From assembly GCA_021162925.1 (NCBI GenBank), contig JAGGXQ010000043.1, positions 1 through 11,001 on the forward strand: 11,001 bases of DNA. The letters are read 5' to 3'. The stretch comes from Nitrososphaerota archaeon (lineage in GTDB: Archaea; Thermoproteota; Nitrososphaeria; Nitrososphaerales; JAGGXQ01). A program made the translations under genes and the position numbers. Within the stretch, counting starts at the first letter, position 1. Each line of letters opens with the position of its first letter. The notes below the pieces were generated by a model. The model saw nothing but the letters and a program-made list of their open reading frames with translations, was not told where the DNA came from and made no database searches. Shown one piece after another: positions 6,833 to 11,001 of the stretch.

Positions 6833-7948
6833 TTGGGTAGATGCCTGATCTGCGGGCGTGATTCCGCAACTATATCCGGCAACCTGGGGGTCTGCGTCGA
6901 TTGCCTGAGGAGGCATCCGGAGGAGGCCCTCGAGGTAGCCATGAGGGAGCACGCCAGGAGCCGCAGGCTCTTCGGCCTACCTCCAGAGCCCCCTAGGGAT
7001 CCCGACGGGATACCCTGCGGCCTCTGCGCGAACGACTGCAGGCTAGGGGATGCGAAGAAGGGCTTCTGCGGCCTCGTAGTCAACGAGAATGGGAGGCTTA
7101 TCCGCCTGGGCGGGACCGTCGATAAGGGCATCCTGGAGTGGTACTACGACCCGCTGCCGACGAACTGCGTTGCGAACTGGTTCTGCCCTGGGTGCACCGG
7201 GGCGGGTTATCCGAAGTACGCCTACAGGCCCGGCCCCGAGTACGGGTTCTCGAACCTGGCCGTGTTCTACGGGGCCTGCGGCTTCGACTGCCTCTACTGC
7301 CAGAACTGGCACTACAGGAGCTTGACCATGAGGCTGGGCCCCAGCCTGTCGGCGGAGGAGCTCGCCGAAAAGGTCGACGGGCACGTCTCGTGCGTTTGCT
7401 TCTTCGGCGGGGACCCTTCGGTCCAGATGCCCCACGCCCTGAAGGCGAGCGAGCTCATGCTGGAGGAGGCCGAGCGGAGGGGTAGGATCCTGAGGATATG
7501 CTGGGAGACGAACGGGAACATGAGGAGGGACTTCATGGCCAAAGCTACCGAGTACTCGCTCAGGAGCGGCGGGATCGTTAAGTTCGACCTCAAGGCCTGG
7601 GACGAGAACGTCCACAAAGCTTTGTGCGGGGTTTCGAACAGGGCAGCGCTGGAGAACTTCAGGGCGATGGGGGAGAGGTTCTTCGAGGAGCGGCCTGAGG
7701 TCCCGGTCCTCACGGCCAGCACGCTCGTGGTCCCTGGCTACGTGGATGCGGAGGAGGTCGGCAGGCTTGCGGAGTTCATCGCGAGCGTAAGCCCCGAAAT
7801 CCCTTACACGCTGCTCGCCTTCTACCCCCATTACAGGCTGAACGACCTCCCGACGACTAGCTGGAGGCAGATGCTCGAGTGCAAGGAGGCCGCGGAGAGG
7901 CACCTGAAGAGGGTGGAGATAGGGAACGTGCACCTGCTCTCCGATTAA
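6833..7948 (+). CDS. Cysteine-rich PflA-like radical SAM protein (COG1180 type)
   Basis: This 371-residue protein binds a [4Fe-4S] cluster and S-adenosylmethionine: CGFDCLYC (C149, C153, C156) is the canonical CX3CX2C motif, FFGGDPS (190-196) is the SAM-contact GGE-like segment, and ICWETNGN and KFDLKAWDE are typical core strands. Ahead of the core are a four-Cys knuckle CLIC...CVDC (C4, C7, C21, C24), a second set CGLCANDC...FC (C62, C65, C69, C79) usual in this PflA-like group, and CPGC near 118-121. The reaction is unknown; relatives activate glycyl radical enzymes or belong to AmmeMemoRadiSam sets, but no glycyl radical enzyme, Memo or AMMECR1 gene is in the window. TTG 6833 is the only near start, since an in-frame stop lies at 6824. 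It sits 69 bases after the CCG gene and 38 before the amidotransferase. Confidence 0.85.
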   Translation: MGRCLICGRDSATISGNLGVCVDCLRRHPEEALEVAMREHARSRRLFGLPPEPPRDPDGIPCGLCANDCRLGDAKKGFCGLVVNENGRLIRLGGTVDKGILEWYYDPLPTNCVANWFCPGCTGAGYPKYAYRPGPEYGFSNLAVFYGACGFDCLYCQNWHYRSLTMRLGPSLSAEELAEKVDGHVSCVCFFGGDPSVQMPHALKASELMLEEAERRGRILRICWETNGNMRRDFMAKATEYSLRSGGIVKFDLKAWDENVHKALCGVSNRAALENFRAMGERFFEERPEVPVLTASTLVVPGYVDAEEVGRLAEFIASVSPEIPYTLLAFYPHYRLNDLPTTSWRQMLECKEAAERHLKRVEIGNVHLLSD

Positions 7949-7986
7949 GCTTATGGCGGGCCCATCAAGAGGCTTTGAGGGGGATC
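7947..7986 (+). promoter_or_regulatory. Possible promoter and strong ribosome site before the amidotransferase
   Basis: TTAAGCTTA around 7945-7953, overlapping the radical SAM stop, could act as a weak TATA element with transcription from about 7975. GAGGGGGATC (7977-7986) immediately before the ATG matches the archaeal anti-Shine-Dalgarno well and decides the start. Read-through from the radical SAM gene is equally possible. Confidence 0.4.
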
Positions 7987-8811
7987 ATGTGCAGGCTCCT
8001 CGGCATGCTGTCCCTGAAGCGAGCTAACGCCTCCAAGTACATCCTGGAGGACCCGTGCTCCCTCTTCGCCCAGAGCAAGGCCGATCCTGAGAGGCTTCAA
8101 GGGGACGGGTGGGGGATAGGGTTCTACGTGAACGGGCATCCAAGGCTTGTGAAGAGCGGAGGACCCGTCTACATGGAGTACGAGGCCCTCTCCTCGGCCG
8201 TGAGGCATGCCAAGTCGAGGGTGATCCTCGCGCACATCAGGAGGGCGAGCAACCCTAGAGGGCTCCCTAGGGAGAAGCTGTTGGGCGAGGAGAACTCCCA
8301 GCCCTTCTCCTACGGGAGGTACATCTTCGCCCACAATGGCATCATAACGATACCCGACGAGCTCTCTGATGCTCTAGGTAGCTGGAGGGGGCGGATAAGG
8401 GGGCTCAACGACAGCGAGGTCTACTTCTGGTTCCTGATGAAGGAGCTACATGAAGGAATGGGGCTGGCTTCGGCCTTGAGGAGGCTCGAGGAGACGCTTG
8501 AGGGGCTCTGGGAGGAGGTGAGGCAAAAGCATCCGGATAAGAAGCAACCGTACGTTGGGCTGAACATGATCCTCAGCGACGGCGAGGGGCTTTACGCCTA
8601 CTGCAGGCATGGAGGGCATGGGGGCAGGTCGCTATGCTTCAAGGATAGGCCCGTGTTCGAAATGTCCTACGTGTTGAGTGAGGATGGGCTCGTGATCGCG
8701 TCGGAGAAGACGAACCTAGAGGAGGAGTGGAGGCCCATCTCCGATGGTGAGCTCCTGATGGGCAGGATCGCTGGCGACGAGATAGTTTTAGAGTCTAAGA
8801 GGGTTCTCTGA
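7987..8811 (+). CDS. Stand-alone class II glutamine amidotransferase (YafJ/EgtC-like Ntn hydrolase)
   Basis: The protein has 274 residues and begins MCRLLG, so removal of Met exposes Cys2 as the Ntn nucleophile that splits glutamine into glutamate and ammonia. Other family marks are AHIRRAS (82-88), SQPF (104-107), the oxyanion pair N117-G118 in FAHNGII, LNDSEVYFWFL (DSE 142-144) and VIASEKT (236-242). There is no synthase domain, which fits the GATase_4/YafJ and EgtC/DUG3 group, where the enzyme hydrolyses gamma-glutamyl compounds or feeds ammonia to a separate partner. ATG 7987 is certain because Cys must be residue 2; longer in-frame starts would bury it. The only neighbour in the same direction is the radical SAM gene 38 bases upstream, so a shared pathway is possible but unproven. 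Confidence 0.9.
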   Translation: MCRLLGMLSLKRANASKYILEDPCSLFAQSKADPERLQGDGWGIGFYVNGHPRLVKSGGPVYMEYEALSSAVRHAKSRVILAHIRRASNPRGLPREKLLGEENSQPFSYGRYIFAHNGIITIPDELSDALGSWRGRIRGLNDSEVYFWFLMKELHEGMGLASALRRLEETLEGLWEEVRQKHPDKKQPYVGLNMILSDGEGLYAYCRHGGHGGRSLCFKDRPVFEMSYVLSEDGLVIASEKTNLEEEWRPISDGELLMGRIAGDEIVLESKRVL

Positions 8812-8815
8812 CCGA

Positions 8816-8886
8816 CTTCACACTAGGCGAGCGTTCGGATTGGGTTTAGAAGCCTTTCGGCTTTCATTGCTTAACCGCTCGTGAAG
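8816..8886 (-). ncRNA. Nested stem-loop in the convergent gap, candidate structured RNA or 3' UTR element
   Basis: Several complementary segments nest in this gap. CTTCAC (8816-8821) pairs with GTGAAG (8881-8886), GAGCG (8829-8833) with CGCTC (8876-8880), GGTT-x-AG (8843-8849) with CT-x-AACC (8870-8876), and AAGCC with GGCTT around 8850-8863. On the minus strand the innermost loop is GAAA closed by C-G, a GNRA tetraloop; on the plus strand it is UUUC, so a minus-strand RNA is favoured. It would be the 3' end of the Ntn-hydrolase mRNA or a separate small RNA. No known RNA family is recognised. C8876 is claimed by two helices, so one pair must yield. Confidence 0.4.
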
Positions 8887-8925
8887 TAGGCCGAGGAGGG
8901 CTAGAGGGTTTGAGCTTCAGCAACT

Positions 8926-9750
8926 TCACCCTTCCCTTTCCTCTTTTTCTAGGTCTTTCTCGAGCTCGTCCAGCTTCTCCCGAACCTTTTCCTCTCCAGC
9001 GCCATCGAAGAGCCGCCAAACACGCCTGATGAGCTCCTTCCTCTCCCTAACCTTCTCCTTGAACTCCTTTATCGCCTCCTCCTTCAAAGGACCGAGCAGC
9101 ACCTCGCCCTCTTCCGCCCTCATCCAGTAGCTCTCTCCGACGAAAGAACCGACCGCGGGGTCTATCTCGCTGACGGCTTCGATTATGAAGGTCGAAAGCA
9201 CCCCTAGGTCGAGCTCGCCGCTCTCTTCCGGAGAGTAGCCCAAGAGCCTGAGGAGCAGGTTCCCTCCGGTGAAGAATCCGGTGCCTATAACGGCGAATCC
9301 CGGGTTTTCGTGAACCGGCTCGGCAAGCCCCCTACTATCGAAGAGGTACATAGAAGCCCTCCCTTGCCGATCCACGCTCGCCAAGAGCATTCGGAAGCTC
9401 AGCTCTAGCCCCTGCTCCCTCAGCTCCCTGAACCTTCCCATCAGGATCGGCTCGATCTGCTGAATCGCCTCCTCGAACTGCTCGAAGCTCGGCGTCTGCT
9501 TGCCCCACTCCTTCACCGCGAGGCCCGTGAGGACCCTTTCGCATACCCGGTAGCTCTGCTTGATCAGGGAGGCATCGCCAGCGCCTCCGGCTATCGCGAG
9601 CGGGACGTACTCCTCCCCTTCCTTCAGCGCTATCGGATACACCTTTCTCGTCTCATAGCTTACGGGGCCGAAGGTGACCTTCGAATCCGAGGAGACCACG
9701 ACGCTCTCCTTGCCTTCAAACAACCACTTCAAGGCTATGAGCAGGGTCAT
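8926..9750 (-). CDS. Proteasome-beta-like Thr Ntn hydrolase with charged C-terminal tail, uncharacterised
   Basis: The 274-residue protein starts MTLLIALK, so Met removal would expose Thr2 as a proteasome-type nucleophile. The other catalytic positions appear in order: D22 in VVSSDSKVT (equivalent to proteasome D17), K36 in TRKVYPI (K33), and D197/S202 in EIDPAVGSF, resembling the D166/S169 region. AIAGGAGDASLI (52-63) and VIGTGFFTGG (154-163) fit the fold's glycine turns. Residues 225-274 form a highly charged Lys/Glu helix, possibly coiled coil, which standard beta subunits lack. It carries no propeptide. It is not a housekeeping beta subunit; HslV, Anbu and connectase are distant relatives, and I cannot place it in one of them. 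ATG 9750 is required for Thr2, with AAGGGATG 6-13 bases upstream. It lies downstream of vapBC on the same strand, after a 74-base gap, and converges on the amidotransferase. Confidence 0.75.
   Translation of the reverse strand: MTLLIALKWLFEGKESVVVSSDSKVTFGPVSYETRKVYPIALKEGEEYVPLAIAGGAGDASLIKQSYRVCERVLTGLAVKEWGKQTPSFEQFEEAIQQIEPILMGRFRELREQGLELSFRMLLASVDRQGRASMYLFDSRGLAEPVHENPGFAVIGTGFFTGGNLLLRLLGYSPEESGELDLGVLSTFIIEAVSEIDPAVGSFVGESYWMRAEEGEVLLGPLKEEAIKEFKEKVRERKELIRRVWRLFDGAGEEKVREKLDELEKDLEKEEREG
8935..8950 (+). terminator. Pyrimidine/T-rich tract, possible end of the amidotransferase transcript
   Basis: A run of T and C with TTTTT at 8944-8948 lies about 125 bases after the amidotransferase stop, inside the 3' end of the opposite gene. 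It is the first T-rich stretch downstream and could terminate plus-strand transcription. It also simply encodes the Glu/Lys-rich tail of the minus-strand protein. Confidence 0.3.
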
Positions 9751-9783
9751 GGGCCATCCCTTCTAAGCTTATGTCGAGAGCCC

Positions 9784-9798
9784 GAATTAATTTTTCTC
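9784..9798 (-). promoter_or_regulatory. Possible TATA element for the Ntn hydrolase
   Basis: Read on the minus strand, AAAAATTAATTC (about 9796 down to 9785) is AT-rich and would place transcription near 9765, giving a leader of about 15 bases that includes the AAGGGATG ribosome site. It suggests a promoter separate from vapBC. Confidence 0.35.
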
Positions 9799-9824
9799 TA
9801 AAGGAAGCTCGCGCGTTCGATGTG

Positions 9825-10259
9825 TTATCGTAGCTCGGCCGACCCAATTACGCGCAGTTTCTTTTTGTACTCTTTCAGGAACATGCCTTGGTGTTCTTCT
9901 ATCTTCGCTGCCAGCTTCTCATCGTCCGTCACCAGCGTTAAGTTCGCCCTTAACGCCGCAACCACGTACGCCGCATCGTAGAACGTTAGCCGGATTTCGC
10001 TGGATGCCCTGAGTATCTCTACGGGGTCTTCGGGCCCGATCACTTCCATGAACTTGGTCAACGCCATGACCGCCCTCATGATCTCCTCCGCCTCGCTCGC
10101 CTTCAGCCTCTTCAACAAACCCGTCTCCCTCCATAGCGCGTTGCCGACCTCATAGACCGTAAGCGTGAGGATGCAATTCCCTCTCAAGGGCTCCAGCGAC
10201 TCCTCCCCCAGCCTCCTCACCAGGTTCAGGAGGGCGCTGGCGTCGAACAGATACTTCAT
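9825..10259 (-). CDS. vapC: VapC-type PIN-domain toxin
   Basis: Predicted Mg2+/Mn2+-dependent endoribonuclease, the toxin of a type II toxin-antitoxin pair; VapC proteins cut tRNA, rRNA or mRNA, and the target here is unknown. The 144-residue protein shows the four acidic PIN residues in the right places: D6 in LFDASAL, E37 in YEVGN, D95 in TFYDAAYV and D112 in LVTDDEKL. The ATG overlaps the vapB stop (ATGA), with GGGAGGGG just upstream, which is the classic translational coupling of such pairs. Length and domain are complete, so it is likely active. Residues after about 125 form a basic tail (EYKKKLRVIG). Confidence 0.9.
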   Translation of the reverse strand: MKYLFDASALLNLVRRLGEESLEPLRGNCILTLTVYEVGNALWRETGLLKRLKASEAEEIMRAVMALTKFMEVIGPEDPVEILRASSEIRLTFYDAAYVVAALRANLTLVTDDEKLAAKIEEHQGMFLKEYKKKLRVIGSAELR

Positions 10260-10483
10260 CGCCCCTCCCTGCTCTTCCTTACGGATTCGACCACCTCCTC
10301 TTCCTTCAGCTTTCTCAAGTGTTTGGAGGCTTCGCCCAGAAGCCTCCTAGCCTCCTCTTCCTCCCTCCTCCTGACCTCTTCTTCTAGGGAGCGCTTGATC
10401 ACCTCGCTTATGTTGACGCCGTAGCCCTTGAGCCTCTCCCAGAGCTCCCTCCGAACCTTCGCAGAGACGGTCACGAAACTCAT
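10256..10483 (-). CDS. vapB: VapB-type antitoxin (ribbon-helix-helix)
   Basis: This 75-residue partner of VapC neutralises the toxin and normally represses its own operon. Residues 1-35 read as a ribbon-helix-helix domain: beta strand SFVTVSAKV, then helix RRELWERLKGYG and a second helix from NISEVIKRSLEEE. The remainder is a very charged Arg/Glu/Lys helix expected to wrap around VapC. ATG 10483 sits about 33 bp from the TATA box, so the leader is only a few bases. An inverted repeat overlapping the start codon and the TATA box is the likely operator. The short size, overlap with vapC and fold agree; DNA binding is inferred. Confidence 0.85.
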   Translation of the reverse strand: MSFVTVSAKVRRELWERLKGYGVNISEVIKRSLEEEVRRREEEEARRLLGEASKHLRKLKEEEVVESVRKSREGR

Positions 10484-10520
10484 ACTACACCAACAGTAAG
10501 ACCAAAAGGTAGTATATAAA
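10482..10520 (-). promoter_or_regulatory. vapBC promoter with inverted-repeat operator
   Basis: On the minus strand TTTATATA (10520 down to 10513) is a TATA box. ATACTAC at 10482-10488 and GTAGTAT at 10509-10515 are perfect 7-bp inverted arms separated by 20 bp; one touches the vapB start codon, the other overlaps the TATA box. Arms about two and a half helical turns apart suit two RHH dimers on one DNA face. Autorepression by VapB-VapC is inferred. Confidence 0.65.
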
Positions 10521-10606
10521 AATGCCTACCAGGGCTTAAACCCCGACCACTTCAGCATGCTTGATTTCGCTTACCGCGCGATACCTGAAATGGTCTTCGC
10601 ATTATC
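10521..10606. other. Intergenic stretch, nothing firm
   Basis: No gene is supported. GGGCTTAAACCCC around 10532-10544 is a short dyad containing a TTTAA core that could be a second promoter element on either strand. A CTGA at 10585-10588 has no box C partner at a suitable distance. Confidence 0.35.
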
Positions 10607-10614
10607 CTTTTAAA
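10607..10614 (+). promoter_or_regulatory. TATA box for the C/D box sRNA
   Basis: CTTTTAAA, with centre near 10610, predicts transcription at about 10636. That coincides with the box C of the candidate guide RNA beginning at 10637, so the RNA has a correctly placed promoter of its own. Confidence 0.5.
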
Positions 10615-10632
10615 TCTCGGAAGCCAACTACG

Positions 10633-10696
10633 TTGGGTGATGATACTAACCTGCGCCGACTGAAAAGGATGAAGAAATGCACCTCGACTGATTCCT
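10633..10696 (+). ncRNA. Candidate C/D box guide sRNA (2'-O-methylation)
   Basis: All four boxes occur in order with archaeal spacing: box C GTGATGA (10637-10643, perfect RUGAUGA), D' CTGA (10660-10663), C' AGGATGA (10666-10672, one change from consensus), and D CTGA (10688-10691). The C-D' spacer is 16 nt, D'-C' 2 nt and C'-D 15 nt. Such RNAs guide fibrillarin/Nop5/L7Ae to methylate rRNA or tRNA at the base pairing with the fifth nucleotide before D or D'. The guide before D' ends in CTGCGCCGA and that before D in GCACCTCGA; I did not identify targets. The flanking terminal stem is weak. The TATA box about 26 bp upstream supports it. It is convergent with the tRNA-Ala gene. Confidence 0.65.
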
Positions 10697-10760
10697 CGAA
10701 GTCTCGTTTGGCGATCCTTAAACCCGCCTTTAGCCGAACAGCTGAAGCGTTTTCGAATTA

Positions 10761-10836
10761 TGGTGGACCGGGTGGGATTCGAACCCACGACCACTGCCAT
10801 GCCAAAGCAGCATCCTACCAGCTAGACGACCGGCCC
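10761..10836 (-). tRNA. tRNA-Ala, anticodon GGC
   Basis: On the minus strand the full cloverleaf folds. The acceptor GGGCCGG pairs with CCGGTCC and contains the G3-U70 wobble that identifies alanine tRNA. The T arm is GTGGG-TTCGAAT-CCCAC. The anticodon arm CTGCT-TTGGCAT-GGCAG (last pair T-G) presents GGC at 34-36, reading GCC/GCU. The D arm is GTCT-AGCTGGTA-GGAT with a G-T closing pair. The body is 73 nt (10836 to 10764) with discriminator A73, followed by a genome-encoded CCA (10763-10761). No intron is present. Confidence 0.92.
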
Positions 10837-10857
10837 GATCGCCCTATCGCCCGAGCT

Positions 10858-10874
10858 GGTAATTAACCTTTATG
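10858..10874 (-). promoter_or_regulatory. tRNA-Ala promoter
   Basis: Read on the minus strand, ATAAAGGTTAATTACC ends about 22 bases before the mature 5' end of the tRNA, and the TTAATT core lies about 26-33 bases from G1. This is normal spacing for an archaeal TATA box, implying a very short 5' leader. Confidence 0.45.
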
Positions 10875-10910
10875 CCCAAGGGCTCTAGAACTTCATGGAC
10901 ATAGCAGGCT

Positions 10911-10918
10911 TTTATATA
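10911..10918 (+). promoter_or_regulatory. TATA box for the gene leaving the right edge
   Basis: TTTATATA has the same core as the boxes before arsR and vapB. Its centre is about 34 bp before ATG 10949, so transcription should begin near 10941, just at or before the AGAGGG ribosome site (10941-10946). Confidence 0.6.
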
Positions 10919-10948
10919 GGCTATAGGGGGATTAAGGATTAGAGGGAC

Positions 10949-11001
10949 ATGAAGATGCGCTTGATAGATTACGAGGAGTACCTCGAGTACATCAAATCTC
11001 A
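10949..11001 (+). CDS. Start of an unidentified protein, cut by the window edge
   Basis: Only 17 codons are visible, reading MKMRLIDYEEYLEYIKS. The acidic and aromatic content suggests a soluble helical N-terminus; no family can be named. Support for a real gene is the well-placed TATA box, AGAGGG two bases before the ATG, and the absence of stops to the edge. ATG 10955 is a possible alternative start. Confidence 0.6.
   Translation, partial: MKMRLIDYEEYLEYIKS

Noticed and set aside
7043..7933. Long minus-strand open frame of 296 codons opposite the radical SAM gene
   Set aside because: It is rich in Pro/Arg/Val/Leu in the manner of an antisense shadow, has no family features, and the plus strand carries clear catalytic motifs.
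10552..10866. Overlapping open frames on both strands across the tRNA, with peptides such as GGPGGIRTHD and VVVGSNPTRS
   Set aside because: These peptides are the familiar mistranslation of the tRNA T arm and acceptor; the tRNA-Ala and the C/D RNA explain the region.
1..11001. CRISPR array, insertion sequence, prophage or defence island
   Set aside because: No regularly spaced repeats, no transposase or integrase, no terminal inverted repeats with target duplications; vapBC is the only defence-like module.

Overview
The window looks like a piece of a thermophilic archaeal chromosome, most likely Thermoproteota/TACK-like, although the lineage cannot be fixed from sequence alone. The signs are Arg codons dominated by AGG and Ile codons by ATA, GTG/TTG/ATG starts, TATA boxes about 26 bp before the presumed transcript starts (some fitting leaderless mRNAs), short oligo-T ends in place of hairpin terminators, a VapBC pair, and a probable C/D box guide RNA. 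Coding is dense except at the two ends and at 8812-8925.

Layout: (1) 1-163 is an AT-rich intergenic stretch. (2) 164-1248 is a two-gene unit, an ArsR-type repressor with a CxC metal/thiol motif followed by a TauE/SafE anion permease; a hyphenated palindrome surrounds its TATA box. (3) 1354-2481 is a GT4 glycosyltransferase ending in a T-tract. (4) 2554-6763 is a tightly packed glycerol catabolic operon: glycerol kinase, a GlpA-type FAD glycerol-3-phosphate dehydrogenase reduced to the catalytic domain, an SdhB/TfrB-like iron-sulfur protein, and a cysteine-rich CCG-domain protein. (5) 6833-7948 is a cysteine-rich PflA-like radical SAM protein, and 7987-8811 a stand-alone class II glutamine amidotransferase. 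(6) 8812-8925 is a convergent gap that can fold into a nested hairpin whose minus-strand version has a GAAA tetraloop. (7) On the minus strand, 8926-9750 is a proteasome-beta-like Thr Ntn-hydrolase with a charged helical tail, and 9825-10483 is vapBC with an inverted-repeat operator. (8) 10484-11001 holds a probable C/D box sRNA (+), tRNA-Ala(GGC) (-) and the first codons of a gene leaving the window (+).

Functionally, the clearest unit is glycerol use. GlpK makes glycerol-3-phosphate, and the GlpA homologue would oxidise it to dihydroxyacetone phosphate. Electrons would pass FAD -> [2Fe-2S] -> two [4Fe-4S] clusters -> CCG protein -> quinone or thiol/disulfide acceptor. This rearranges the bacterial GlpABC parts. 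The ArsR/TauE pair suggests export of a sulfur oxyanion or related anion under metal or reactive-sulfur control. I found no defence island, CRISPR array or transposon. The least explained items are the proteasome-like hydrolase, the radical SAM/amidotransferase pair, the folded gap RNA and the C/D RNA.
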